The notes under the pieces: model-generated | Seen by the model: only the letters and a program-made list of their open reading frames with translations | Database searches by the model: none | Told to the model about the DNA's origin: nothing | Shown here: piece by piece, positions 1 through 7,821 of the stretch | How positions within the stretch are numbered: the stretch's first letter is position 1 | Layout of the letters: every line of letters starts with the position of its first letter | Made by a program: the position numbers and the translations under genes | Source: Bacillota bacterium | Lineage (GTDB): Bacteria; Bacillota_I; Bacilli_A; RF39; UBA660 | NCBI GenBank assembly: GCA_003149915.1 | Contig: QAMK01000010.1 | Coordinates: forward strand, 1-64,000 | Length of the DNA: 64,000 nt | Direction: 5' to 3'

Positions 1-182
1 TTAGCAGTAATTGCATACTTTCTTACGGCATCGATAATGTTTGCTCCTGTTGAAGCAAATGAATTCTTTCTTGAACTCGTAATGTAACCTGTAACAGATG
101 GAATTGCGATTAACATAATTACACCTAAGATTACGATAACAGCCAAAAGTTCGATTAATGTAAAACCTTTACTTCTTCTCAT
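1..182 (-). CDS. Type IV pilin-like prepilin, cut by the left edge
   Basis: The first 60 residues can be read and the rest lies outside the window. The N-terminus has a short basic leader (MRRSKG), then FTLIELLAVIVILGVIM, the classic class III prepilin signal: a prepilin peptidase would cut after the Gly and methylate the new Phe, and the Glu five residues on is conserved. The hydrophobic stretch forms the pilus-core helix. The start is the ATG at 180-182, with AGGAGG about 12 bases upstream. It is near-identical at its N-terminus to the next gene (303-839), so the two are paralogous pilins or pseudopilins. Whether they belong to a competence, secretion or adhesion pilus cannot be told without the machinery genes. 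Confidence 0.85.
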   Translation of the reverse strand, partial: MRRSKGFTLIELLAVIVILGVIMLIAIPSVTGYITSSRKNSFASTGANIIDAVRKYAITA

Positions 183-216
183 AATAGTTTATTTCCCTCC
201 TCTATTATTCTTCTTT

Positions 217-245
217 ATCATATCAAATTTTATACATCTAGTAAA
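217..245 (-). promoter_or_regulatory. Sigma-A-type promoter of the edge pilin gene
   Basis: On the minus strand TTTACT (240-245) and TATGAT (217-222) are separated by 17 bases. The promoter sits between the terminator of the upstream pilin gene and the Shine-Dalgarno of the edge pilin, so the two pilins are separate transcription units. Confidence 0.6.
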
Positions 246-277
246 TATCATTCCTAAAACTTTGACATTTTTTTGAC

Positions 278-304
278 AAAAAAGAGACTTTTATAAAAGT
301 CTCT
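278..304 (-). terminator. Intrinsic terminator after the second pilin gene
   Basis: Perfect 10-bp stem, AGAGACTTTT (283-292) with its complement at 295-304 and a 2-base loop, followed on the minus strand by a run of T. It overlaps the stop codon of the 303-839 gene. Confidence 0.85.
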
Positions 305-839
305 AAATAGTTTTTTTAAACTCAAAAATATTACTTGCAGAGATTGTATGTCCATATAAACGGTTTCCAATTTCTGCTTTACCAGTAGTAGGTACAAAAT
401 TCTTTTTAACTAGATTAAGCGCCATATCTTTACCGAGCTCTACTTCGCTAGTAAGTGGTACTCCACGATTACCACGTGCATCAACGCCTACTAATTGAAC
501 CCAGTATTCAATATAATTATCATCCGTATGTTTTAATGCTACATAAGATTGCTCAGAATCATATGTTCTTCCTTCTGGATCTGTTTCAATGTCGCCATTA
601 TCAATATAACTAAAATATAAAATAACAACTTGATCAGGATCTGGATATGGAATATCCGTGTTAGTTCGTAATGCATATTTAGCCATCGTAATTAATTTGT
701 TAGCATCACTAATATAAGAGTTTTTTTCCTGTTTTTCGACAGTTGAAATGACATTAGGAATTGCAATCATCATAATAATTCCTAAAATGACAATAACCGC
801 CAAAAGTTCAATCAATGTAAATCCATTTCGTTTCTTCAT
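303..839 (-). CDS. Type IV pilin-like prepilin
   Basis: 178 residues. The N-terminus MKKRNG/FTLIELLAVIVILGIIM is a class III prepilin leader with cleavage after Gly6 and the conserved Glu at mature position 5. Residues 7-30 are the hydrophobic assembly helix; the remaining 150 residues are a soluble C-terminal domain with Asp/Glu/Tyr-rich stretches and no Cys, so no disulfide-locked D-region. Length and layout fit a major or minor pseudopilin of Gram-positive type IV filaments (ComGC/PilE-like). It has its own promoter (867-895), a Shine-Dalgarno AGGAG and a strong terminator. The globular part was not recognised as any named pilin, so the specific role is open. Confidence 0.85.
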   Translation of the reverse strand: MKKRNGFTLIELLAVIVILGIIMMIAIPNVISTVEKQEKNSYISDANKLITMAKYALRTNTDIPYPDPDQVVILYFSYIDNGDIETDPEGRTYDSEQSYVALKHTDDNYIEYWVQLVGVDARGNRGVPLTSEVELGKDMALNLVKKNFVPTTGKAEIGNRLYGHTISASNIFEFKKTI

Positions 840-866
840 ACTAATCGCTCCTATTATCTAATATAA

Positions 867-895
867 ATTATAAAACATTTTAAAAGCGATGTAAA
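867..895 (-). promoter_or_regulatory. Promoter of the 303-839 pilin gene
   Basis: Minus-strand TTTACA (890-895), a 17-base spacer and a perfect TATAAT (867-872), about 28 bases before the ATG. Confidence 0.7.
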
Positions 896-942
896 ACAAA
901 AATTAGAAAATCTATAAAAAGGAAACGAGCATAAACTATTTT

Positions 943-1950
943 TCATAATTTTTTAATGGAATTTGAATTTTCACCACTTAAAGAAAATGGAAAATCGGAA
1001 TCTTGAGATATCTTGTCTTCCTCTGTTAAATCTTCAAAAATACTTTGAATAGATACACTATTTGTTTTCCATCCATTTTTTAATAATTGATAAATATTTT
1101 TAGGAGTGGTTTTGTTTAAACCAGCTGCTCCTGTATAAAGATAAAATAAATTGACATCAGAAAATCCATAAACAGAAACCAAATTAATACTATCTGTATT
1201 AGAGTATGACAAATTATATTGTTTCAAACTACGTAATTCTTCTGGTTCTAAAACTTCGGTTAAAACTTTATAAATATACCTAGATCCCTCATGGCAACCG
1301 ACAAAATTCTTTGATAATTTTTCTTTGCAGTAAGTAATTTTATACTCGATAATTTCTTTCGGTGTTTTACCAGAAAAATCAACCTGTGATAATTCTGATT
1401 TAACTCTATCAATGTCATCATTTGTGTAACCAGATTGAACAAAACCTAATTTTCGATCCATTTCCTTACATTCTTTTTGAGAAATAATATCATATTGAGA
1501 TACGGAATCCGTTTCAAATCCAAAATGTTCTGTACGTAAACCAGCTTGAATGTTATATAAATCAAGTGTCAAATCAAACAAAAACTTATCATGATTAGGC
1601 ATTTCTACCTCCGTTGCAACATGCTCTTTTGAAAAATGTCTACCTGGAATCGTTCTTTCAATAATTTTTGCTTTAGCATTTGGAACAAAATTATTTACCA
1701 ATAGTGTAAATATATCACTTATTTGGTAGCAAGTTTTATAACGACCAATCATATTTCTTTCATAATCCAAAGGCTCACTAGCAACACTTTCGTCAGAAAT
1801 AATTCTATAATCATAACTAAATACTTTTCCTAATTCAATATAAATATAACGAATTTTTTCTAGATCAGTTATTTCATCTGGAATATTACACATAATTAAG
1901 TTAATAAAAGGAATAATATTATCACTATTCTTTTTTACACTAGAATCCAT
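943..1950 (-). CDS. Transglutaminase-like cysteine-protease-fold protein (tentative)
   Basis: 335 residues, no signal peptide or membrane segment. The family was not recognised outright. An N-terminal helical part (EKIRYIYIELGKVFSYD, 31-47) is followed by RYKTCYQISD with Cys74, then SKEHVATEV with His110 and FLFDLTLDL with Asp126/Asp130. The order Cys, His about 36 residues later, then Asp in a strand is the transglutaminase-core triad, and the region after the Cys looks like its helix. The C-terminal 180 residues have no recognisable motif. It is a stand-alone gene between the pilins and a secreted hydrolase. Alternatives are an unrelated alpha/beta protein with chance spacing; confidence in the fold is modest. 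Confidence 0.5.
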   Translation of the reverse strand: MDSSVKKNSDNIIPFINLIMCNIPDEITDLEKIRYIYIELGKVFSYDYRIISDESVASEPLDYERNMIGRYKTCYQISDIFTLLVNNFVPNAKAKIIERTIPGRHFSKEHVATEVEMPNHDKFLFDLTLDLYNIQAGLRTEHFGFETDSVSQYDIISQKECKEMDRKLGFVQSGYTNDDIDRVKSELSQVDFSGKTPKEIIEYKITYCKEKLSKNFVGCHEGSRYIYKVLTEVLEPEELRSLKQYNLSYSNTDSINLVSVYGFSDVNLFYLYTGAAGLNKTTPKNIYQLLKNGWKTNSVSIQSIFEDLTEEDKISQDSDFPFSLSGENSNSIKKL

Positions 1951-1973
1951 TTAATCACTTCCACTTTGATTAT

Positions 1974-2012
1974 ATCAAAATTAATAATACAATTACTAGT
2001 ATTAATTTTGAT
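1974..2012. repeat. 13-bp inverted repeat at the end of the GHL10 gene
   Basis: ATCAAAATTAATA (1974-1986) is perfectly repeated in inverse at 2000-2012 with a 13-base loop. The stop codon of the GHL10-like gene lies inside the right arm. Neither side has a good T-run, so it may be a weak terminator or an mRNA 3'-end stabiliser. A TATAAT that could serve the 943-1950 gene overlaps the left arm. Confidence 0.5.
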
Positions 2013-3147
2013 AAAAAATGGACTTTAAATTAATAAATTCATCCGACACTCCTCTATAAGCATTATCGTACCGAAAAATAGAAAATCCATGATAATTAGA
2101 GAGGTTGCGTGACAACAAAACTTGTCGTTTTAAAATATCACTTTCTTCTATCCATTCAAGCTTCCCGTTGCCAGCATACTCATCCTCTGTATCTTCTTTA
2201 TAGAGAGCAAGTGCAATATACATCGGGATTCTCTCATTAGGAATCAATGCGTTCCATTCGTTAACTGTTTCAATAAATGGTTTAGCCTCATTACGAAAAC
2301 CGTAATAGATCTGCGGCATTAAAAAATCAACGTATCCATCTTCCCTTGCCCAAGTCGCTACATCTGCACCAATACTAGAATAGTTATTTTCAATATTGCC
2401 AGACGGACTAATACCGAATACTTTTTGATAAGAATGAACGAGCTCATAAACTTGCTGAACCATTTGATTAATGACTTGCAAGTGAAACTCTGACACATCC
2501 TCCATTCCAGACGAATGATACTCTTGTTGATCGATATCCATACTAGGATAAAAATAATCATCAAACAAAATGCCATCCACTGGATACTGTAGTACTTCTT
2601 TAATACCTTCTAATAATAGATTCGTAACTTCTTCTTTGGCCGGATTTAAATAAAGAGTATCATCTACTTCACAAATACTATTTGAAATCAAATCGTAATA
2701 AGGATATAGAGATATCTCTTCCTTACTAACTTTACCAATACGATAAGGATTGATCCAAGCATAGATTTGAATAGAAGACGCATGACACACTTCAATAAAA
2801 TAAGAGAGCGGATCAAACTGAGTCAAATCGACACCTTCCAAGTAAGATGATTTAGGAAACAATGAAGATGAATATATCGCATCCATATGACTTCGAACTT
2901 GTAAAATCAATAAATTGAATCCATCCCGCTTCAAGTTCTGAACCATCTGATCAATTTCTTGCCTCACACCGGTTTCCGACTGCTGTTCAAAGTGATTTTC
3001 CAAATCAATGTAAGACATAAATACACCTCGAACTTCATGTTCCTCATTCACGGTAGGAGATGCTTCTGCCTCTTTCGTTGTAACATAAATAAAAAAAAGA
3101 ATAGTCACCACTACCAGCACTACTCCCAAAAAGGTTGTCCTTTTCAT
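2002..3147 (-). CDS. Secreted or membrane-anchored GHL10/DUF187-family glycoside hydrolase-like protein
   Basis: 381 residues. Residues 5-22 are a single hydrophobic segment after a basic start (MKRTTF), so the protein is exported and probably stays anchored by an uncleaved signal. The rest follows the GHL10 (YngK/DUF187) pattern: EVRGVFMSYID near residue 38, NLLILQVRSHMDAIYSS near 98, YAWINPYR and then DGILFDDYFYP, the strand that in this TIM-barrel family carries the putative acidic catalytic residues, and DFLMPQIYYGF near residue 270. Family members are thought to act on cell-wall or extracellular glycans; the substrate is not known here. Length is usual for the single-domain form. Confidence 0.82.
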   Translation of the reverse strand: MKRTTFLGVVLVVVTILFFIYVTTKEAEASPTVNEEHEVRGVFMSYIDLENHFEQQSETGVRQEIDQMVQNLKRDGFNLLILQVRSHMDAIYSSSLFPKSSYLEGVDLTQFDPLSYFIEVCHASSIQIYAWINPYRIGKVSKEEISLYPYYDLISNSICEVDDTLYLNPAKEEVTNLLLEGIKEVLQYPVDGILFDDYFYPSMDIDQQEYHSSGMEDVSEFHLQVINQMVQQVYELVHSYQKVFGISPSGNIENNYSSIGADVATWAREDGYVDFLMPQIYYGFRNEAKPFIETVNEWNALIPNERIPMYIALALYKEDTEDEYAGNGKLEWIEESDILKRQVLLSRNLSNYHGFSIFRYDNAYRGVSDEFINLKSIFYQN

Positions 3148-3240
3148 ATCATCACCCGATAAAATGTATGTAAATTAAAATAAAAACATGAACTTTTTGA
3201 AAAAAATATTTCCATATAAATTCAAATCTATACCAAAATC

Positions 3241-3265
3241 AAAAATAGTACAGAATACTGTACTA
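3241..3265 (-). terminator. Intrinsic terminator of the 3273-4223 gene
   Basis: 8-bp perfect stem TAGTACAG (3246-3253) / CTGTACTA (3258-3265), 4-base loop, then a T-run on the minus strand, 8 bases after the stop codon. Confidence 0.85.
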
Positions 3266-3272
3266 CTTACTG

Positions 3273-4223
3273 TTATAATGGCAAATTGGGTTGAGACTTA
3301 ATAGATTTTACCATTGGATGCGATTTTTCTACCTGATTCGCAGAAAAACAAGCTTGATCGACAGCATTCAAACATTCTTCGTTTCCTTCTATCGTCTTTG
3401 CAACAACTTTAGGAAAAGGTTTATGATGTTTATGGTAATAACCAATCATTTCATCCGTAATTTCTTGTAAGTGCTTTTCCGTAAGTAATAAATCTTTCAT
3501 CTGATTGTTTTTCTCCTGGTCCGAATCGAAATCGACACATCGTTCTTTTACATACTGACAAAATGGTTTGTGAATAATGCCCCACTTGCTGCGCAAAGAT
3601 GGATCTGAAAAAGAATACAACTGATCGACTACTCTACTTTCGTTTCCAATCCAATATGGATCACTGTGTACCAAATAGACACATCCATCATTCTCTTGAG
3701 TTTGAGAACGTTCGGAAGACAAATGATTATCTAACACTGTGATGACTCCCTCTTGAGCCAACTTGCAAATTTCATCAAAGGAATATTCACGTTCAAGATC
3801 CAAATCGACAGTAGGATTTAAAATTGTATAATCCAAACGGCGATAAACCGGATTCTTTGGGTTCACTGTTGCAAGAGAATCCAAGTCATGTAGAGAGTTC
3901 ATGGAACCGGTTACATCATAATAATAAAGATTAGAATGTAAAACTGTCTTTTCATCATCTGGAACCTTCGCAACAACCTCTTTTTGAAAGTCAACCAACA
4001 TGCTTTGTAAAATATAATCAGAACAACTATAGTGTTGTAGTAATTTTACTAGGTAGTCATAAGAATCCACACTAGGATCATATTGATGTTCTTTTAACCA
4101 AACAAATGAATTTAAAATATTGCGACAATGTTTACTGTAACTTTCAAATTCCCGTGGATGTCTCGTAAAATCCTTTAGTAACGTAGATATTTTTTTATTG
4201 GATGTAGATACCATTGATAACAT
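3273..4223 (-). CDS. Unrecognised cytosolic protein
   Basis: 316 residues from the start chosen here. A longer frame begins at 4247, but that ATG has no ribosome binding site, whereas AGGAGAAAGAGGG lies just before the inner ATG at 4221-4223. A TATAAT (4246-4251) that overlaps the outer ATG is also better read as a promoter element. The protein has no signal peptide or membrane span; it is rich in charged and aromatic residues (YSKHCRNILNSFVWLKEHQYD, HSDPYWIGNE) and mixed alpha/beta. I do not recognise a family. It lies just downstream of the tsf terminator and ends in its own terminator, so it is transcribed alone. Confidence 0.7.
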   Translation of the reverse strand: MLSMVSTSNKKISTLLKDFTRHPREFESYSKHCRNILNSFVWLKEHQYDPSVDSYDYLVKLLQHYSCSDYILQSMLVDFQKEVVAKVPDDEKTVLHSNLYYYDVTGSMNSLHDLDSLATVNPKNPVYRRLDYTILNPTVDLDLEREYSFDEICKLAQEGVITVLDNHLSSERSQTQENDGCVYLVHSDPYWIGNESRVVDQLYSFSDPSLRSKWGIIHKPFCQYVKERCVDFDSDQEKNNQMKDLLLTEKHLQEITDEMIGYYHKHHKPFPKVVAKTIEGNEECLNAVDQACFSANQVEKSHPMVKSIKSQPNLPL

Positions 4224-4254
4224 GTTTATTCCCTCTTTCTCCTTCATTATAGCA

Positions 4255-4279
4255 AAGAAAAAAGACTATTGCTAGTCTT
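4255..4279 (-). terminator. Intrinsic terminator of rpsB-tsf
   Basis: 7-bp stem AAGACTA (4262-4268) / TAGTCTT (4273-4279) with a 4-base loop and six T on the minus strand; it begins at the tsf stop codon. Confidence 0.85.
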
Positions 4280-5150
4280 ATCCTTGAATTTGAGACATTA
4301 CTTCTTGAGCAAAGTTCTCTTCTTTCTTTTCGATTCCTTCACCAACTTCGAAACGTGTAATAGAAACGATTTCACAACCGTTATTCTTAACGTAATCTCC
4401 GACAGTCATACTAGAATCTTTAATGAATTCTTGTTCTACTAAGCAGTTTTCTTTGAAGAACTTATTCATACGACCAGCAACCATCTTTTCGGCAATGTTT
4501 TCTGGCTTACCTTCCTTCATAACTTCTGCTTTGATGACGCTTTCTTCATGTGCTTTTACATCTTCTGGTACATCTTCTCTTGTAACATAACCAGGATTCA
4601 TTGCTGCAGTATGCATTGCAACATCCTTTGCAACTTCTACATTGTTACCTTTTAAAAGAGCGACTACACCAATTCTACCACCCATATGAGAATATACACC
4701 AATGCATTCATCAGTACTCTTAGAAATGCGAGCAAATCTTCTGAACGTTAACTTTTCACCAATCTTAGCAGTCAAGTTTACGATATAATCGTGAACACTA
4801 ACACCATCAATTGTAAGTTCGTTTGCTTCTTCCATCGTCTGTACATCGCTATTTAAAATAGCATTTGCAATTTCATCAACGGCAGTCTTAAATTCTGCAT
4901 TAGAAGCAACGAAATCCGTTTCAGAGTTCATTTCAATAATAACAGTTGTGTTATCATTTTGAACAATCTTTGTTGTTCCTTCAGCAGCAATTCTAGCTTC
5001 TTTCTTAGCAGCTTTTGCTTTTCCATTTTCTCTTAACCAGTCGATGGCCTTGTCCATATCACCATTAGAAGCTTCTAAGGCCTTTTTACAATCCATCATT
5101 CCAGCATTAGTTCTTTCTCTTAAAATTTTAACGTCTTCTGCTTTAAACAT
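4278..5150 (-). CDS. tsf: Elongation factor Ts
   Basis: 290 residues, the usual length. EF-Ts is the guanine nucleotide exchange factor that recycles EF-Tu. The N-terminal UBA-like domain shows LRERTNAGMMDCKKALEAS (residues 10-28), followed by the core signature TDFVASNAEF near residue 80, whose Asp-Phe inserts into EF-Tu, and the dimerisation repeat RRFARISK. It follows rpsB by 20 bases with a good Shine-Dalgarno, the standard rpsB-tsf operon, and is closed by a terminator. Confidence 0.98.
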   Translation of the reverse strand: MFKAEDVKILRERTNAGMMDCKKALEASNGDMDKAIDWLRENGKAKAAKKEARIAAEGTTKIVQNDNTTVIIEMNSETDFVASNAEFKTAVDEIANAILNSDVQTMEEANELTIDGVSVHDYIVNLTAKIGEKLTFRRFARISKSTDECIGVYSHMGGRIGVVALLKGNNVEVAKDVAMHTAAMNPGYVTREDVPEDVKAHEESVIKAEVMKEGKPENIAEKMVAGRMNKFFKENCLVEQEFIKDSSMTVGDYVKNNGCEIVSITRFEVGEGIEKKEENFAQEVMSQIQG

Positions 5151-5170
5151 AAACGGTATCTCCTTTATTC

Positions 5171-6133
5171 TTATTTTTCTAAAGCTTCGATTAATTCAGC
5201 CTTTTTCATCGTTGTATAACCAGCGATTTCCTTTTCTTTTGCCATTGCTTTTAATTCAGCAACAGTCATTTTAGAATAATCTGCCTTCTCTTCTTTAACT
5301 GGTTCTGCTACTGGAGCAACTTCTTTCTTTGGTTCAGAATGTTCTTTTTCTTCTTTCTTAACAACGCGACGTTCTTCTTTCTTAGGTGCAACTTCTTCCT
5401 TATCAGAAGACTTCTTGTTCTTGTCATCATCCGTCAAGTAATCGATCATTTCGTTTCCGTTTACTTCAGCGATAGCATTTGCTAATACACCAATCATTAA
5501 TTTTACAGAACGAACAGCATCGTCATTACCAGGAATAACATAATCAACCATATCTGGATCACAGTTTGTATCTACTACACCAAATACAGGGATACCTAAA
5601 ATTCTTGCTTCTTTAATTGCATTTTCTTCTTTCTTAGGATCAACGATGATAAGTGCATCTGGAAGTTTTGTCATAGAACGAATTCCACGTAAGTTACGAT
5701 ATAACTTAGCAAATTCTTTCTTTAAACCGATAACTTCTTTCTTAGGTAATACGTCGAACGTACCATCTTTTTCCATATTTTCGATGTCATCCATTCTCTT
5801 GATACGACTACGAATTGTCTTGAAGTTTGTAAGAGTTCCACCTAACCATCTTTCGTTTACGAAATACATGTTTGTTCTAGTAGCTGACTCTTCTGCTGCT
5901 TCTTGAGCTTGTTTCTTTGTACCAACAAATAAGAACATTCCGCCATTTTGAGCAATTTGTTTAACTGCTTCGTAAGCTTCTTCCATCTTCTTTGCTGTTT
6001 TTTGTAAATCGATGATATAAATGTCATCTCTCGTCGTATAGATGTACTCCTTCATCTTTGGATTCCATCTTCTCTTTTGATGTCCAAATTGAACACCAGC
6101 TTCTAGTAAATAATTCATTGACACTACTGCCAT
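5171..6133 (-). CDS. rpsB: 30S ribosomal protein S2 with a C-terminal Rho-N/SAP-like extension
   Basis: 320 residues against about 230-260 in most bacteria. Residues 1-232 are a normal S2: [34 protein letters not shown] (91-104), [12 protein letters not shown] (158-169). Then comes a Lys/Glu-rich linker (about 236-285) and a compact module at 287-320 beginning [21 protein letters not shown] and ending [11 protein letters not shown], which matches the helix-extended-helix pattern of Rho N-terminal/SAP-type nucleic-acid binding domains. The tail is in frame, the stop is clean, and tsf follows normally, so this is a genuine fusion. Its function is inference: it could contact RNA at the platform side of the 30S subunit near bound S2. 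Confidence 0.97.
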   Translation of the reverse strand: MAVVSMNYLLEAGVQFGHQKRRWNPKMKEYIYTTRDDIYIIDLQKTAKKMEEAYEAVKQIAQNGGMFLFVGTKKQAQEAAEESATRTNMYFVNERWLGGTLTNFKTIRSRIKRMDDIENMEKDGTFDVLPKKEVIGLKKEFAKLYRNLRGIRSMTKLPDALIIVDPKKEENAIKEARILGIPVFGVVDTNCDPDMVDYVIPGNDDAVRSVKLMIGVLANAIAEVNGNEMIDYLTDDDKNKKSSDKEEVAPKKEERRVVKKEEKEHSEPKKEVAPVAEPVKEEKADYSKMTVAELKAMAKEKEIAGYTTMKKAELIEALEK

Positions 6134-6178
6134 AATATAATTTCTCCTTTTCGTTTTTATCTTCTATTAATTTCTACA

Positions 6179-6208
6179 AAATACCACCATCACTGGCACT
6201 CGGTATTT
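6179..6208 (-). promoter_or_regulatory. GC-rich hairpin between rplT and rpsB
   Basis: AAATACC (6179-6185) pairs with GGTATTT (6202-6208) around a GC-rich 16-base loop containing TGCCAGTGATGG in the minus-strand RNA. Such a GC-rich patch is unusual in this AT-rich intergenic DNA. The T-run after the stem is short (TTTTG), so it is either a modest terminator of the infC operon or part of a leader controlling rpsB. The sequence does not decide. Confidence 0.45.
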
Positions 6209-6231
6209 AAATTCATTAATATGTCTATTTT

Positions 6232-6822
6232 TTATTTCGTTTCTTTTTTCGTTGTTTTTCTAGTTGTTGTCTTTTTAGGCTTTTCTTCTGTCTCTGCCTT
6301 TGTAGATTCTTTCTTAGTAGTCGTTTTCTTAGTAGTAGCTTTTTTAGGTTTTTCTTCTACTTTTTCTTCTTCTACTTTCTTAGTTTCTTTTTTTGCTGCT
6401 TTTTCTTCTTTAGCAGGTGTTACAATAACGCCTTTCGTTTCTGCTTTAGCAGCAACAGTTGCTTTGCCTTCTAATCCTTTTTTAGCAATCGCAACGAATT
6501 CAGCAAATGCTTTTTCATCGTTAATTGCGATTTCACTTAACATCTTACGGTTTACTTCTACACCAGCTTTGTTAAGTCCTGAAATGAATTTAGAATAACT
6601 GATATCGTTCATACGGCATGCTGCGTTGATACGAGTAATCCATAATTTTCTAAAGTCACGTTTTCTATTCTTTCTATCTCTGAATGCATATTGACCAGAA
6701 TGCATCAACTGTTCTTTAGCTGTCTTATAAAGGGTATGTTTGCTTCCAAAATAACCACTAGCAGCTTTAATAATCTTTTTATGACGAGCCTTTGTAACTG
6801 CTCCGTTCTTTACTCTTGCCAT
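6232..6822 (-). CDS. rplT: 50S ribosomal protein L20 with a long Lys/Glu/Thr-rich tail
   Basis: 196 residues; L20 is normally about 118. Residues 1-118 are canonical: [39 protein letters not shown] (47-66, binds 23S rRNA), [19 protein letters not shown]. From about residue 120 the tail switches to low-complexity [16 protein letters not shown] and [17 protein letters not shown] repeats, probably disordered and nucleic-acid or protein binding. L20 is an early 50S assembly protein and, in Bacillota, the repressor of its own operon through the leader upstream of infC. The gene follows rpmI by 12 bases. The tail is intact in frame and resembles the linker of the neighbouring S2. Confidence 0.97.
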   Translation of the reverse strand: MARVKNGAVTKARHKKIIKAASGYFGSKHTLYKTAKEQLMHSGQYAFRDRKNRKRDFRKLWITRINAACRMNDISYSKFISGLNKAGVEVNRKMLSEIAINDEKAFAEFVAIAKKGLEGKATVAAKAETKGVIVTPAKEEKAAKKETKKVEEEKVEEKPKKATTKKTTTKKESTKAETEEKPKKTTTRKTTKKETK

Positions 6823-6834
6823 GTTTTACTCCTC

Positions 6835-7029
6835 CTATTTTACAATGATATTCTTTAATCTGTTGCGATCAGCACTTGATAAACTGTTTGTCTTTCTCAT
6901 GCTTCTGTTATACTTAGCAGTCTTACTACCAGTATTGTGTCTACTACCAGGATGTCCCATAGTAACAGTGCCACTTTGTCTTACGTTTAAAACTTTCTTT
7001 AAACCTTTATGTGTCTTAATTTTTCCCAT
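6835..7029 (-). CDS. rpmI: 50S ribosomal protein L35
   Basis: 64 residues, the usual size. Begins MGKIKTHKGLKKVLNVRQSG (typical K-T-H-K-GLKK), contains GHPGSRHNTGSKTAKYNR and is highly basic, as expected for a protein buried in 23S rRNA. Middle gene of infC-rpmI-rplT, 17 bases after infC with AGGAGTAA as Shine-Dalgarno. Confidence 0.98.
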   Translation of the reverse strand: MGKIKTHKGLKKVLNVRQSGTVTMGHPGSRHNTGSKTAKYNRSMRKTNSLSSADRNRLKNIIVK

Positions 7030-7046
7030 AAATTACTCCTCCAATT

Positions 7047-7577
7047 TTATTTGTCTTTATTTGGTGTCAATAACATCGTCATGTTGCGACCTTCCAAAGT
7101 TGCTTCTTGATCAACTTTTGCAATGTCTACTAATCTACCAGCAAATTTATTTAGGATATCTTTTCCTAAATCTGTATGAGCCATTTGTCTTCCTTTAAAA
7201 CGAATCGAAAGTTTGATTTTATCACCTTTCAACAAATACTTTGTAACTTGTTTTAACTTCGTTTCGAAGTCGCCCACATCGATTACTGGCGAAAGACGAA
7301 ATTCTTTTAATTCGCTATTAGCAGCACGCTGTTTCTTTAATGCTTCTTTTTCTCTCTTTTGTTTTTCATAACGATACTTGTTGTAATCCATAACTTTGCA
7401 AACCGGTGGATTACCATTTGGGTTAATCAAACATAAATCTAATCCAGCATATTGTGCGAGTGTCAAAGCATCAGAAACCGTCTTCACACCGACTTGTTCG
7501 CCGTTTGGACCAATTACCAAAACTTCACGGGCACGAATTTGCTCGTTGATTAACATTTGGTTCTTTGAACTAGCTAT
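7047..7577 (-). CDS. infC: Translation initiation factor IF-3, probable AUA start
   Basis: IF-3 blocks premature 50S joining and proofreads the initiation codon. The N-domain begins MLINEQIRAREVLVIGPNGEQ, and the C-domain shows LSIRFKGRQMAHTDLG and MTMLLTPNKDK at the end. The start is non-standard. The only strong ribosome binding site, GGAGG (7586-7590), is 8 bases from an ATA (7575-7577), giving IASSKNQMLINEQ; an internal ATG seven codons on has no such site, and a GTG at 7611-7613 falls in the leader terminator. infC classically uses a rare AUU/AUC-type start so that IF-3 discriminates against its own mRNA, so ATA fits that logic. Confidence 0.95.
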   Translation of the reverse strand: MASSKNQMLINEQIRAREVLVIGPNGEQVGVKTVSDALTLAQYAGLDLCLINPNGNPPVCKVMDYNKYRYEKQKREKEALKKQRAANSELKEFRLSPVIDVGDFETKLKQVTKYLLKGDKIKLSIRFKGRQMAHTDLGKDILNKFAGRLVDIAKVDQEATLEGRNMTMLLTPNKDK

Positions 7578-7590
7578 ATAAAACACCTCC

Positions 7591-7734
7591 ATAAAATATA
7601 AAAAAGTGGACACAATCTGTATCCACTTTTTTGCCTAATATATTTCTTTGTTGTTGCTACCTAGGCATTGTTACCCAACACTATTCGCGTTCAGGTGGAT
7701 GGATACATCGCTTTCCTTTTTTAATTTCTCTAGT
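7591..7734 (-). ncRNA. L20-type leader of infC-rpmI-rplT
   Basis: The transcript from the promoter at 7735-7763 has a long structured 5' region before infC, containing GTTGGGTAACAATGCCTAGG followed by AGCAACAACAAAGA, and it ends in a terminator hairpin just before the infC ribosome binding site. Position, length and the terminator match the Rfam L20 leader that represses this operon when free L20 binds. The match is from memory of the family, not a covariance search. Confidence 0.65.
7601..7633 (-). terminator. Leader terminator (attenuator) before infC
   Basis: AAAAAGTGGA (7601-7610) pairs with TCCACTTTTT (7622-7631) around an 11-base loop; on the minus strand the stem ends in a T-run 11 bases before the infC Shine-Dalgarno. 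Read-through is needed to express the operon, the expected setting for L20 autoregulation. Confidence 0.8.
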
Positions 7735-7763
7735 AGTATATAGAAAATATATGCATTTGTCAA
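7735..7763 (-). promoter_or_regulatory. Promoter of the infC operon
   Basis: Perfect TTGACA (7758-7763), 17-base spacer and TATACT (7735-7740) on the minus strand. Confidence 0.85.
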
Positions 7764-7821
7764 GTATTTATGATAATTTTTTTTTAAATGGCATTAAAGT
7801 ATTAGCCGTTTTAGAATACTG

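Noticed and set aside
5646..5906. Plus-strand frame inside rpsB
   Set aside because: Shadow of a clearly coding minus-strand gene.
6221..6598. Plus-strand frame opposite the L20 tail
   Set aside because: Phe/Val/Ser-rich product is the complement of the Lys-rich tail; no ribosome binding site.
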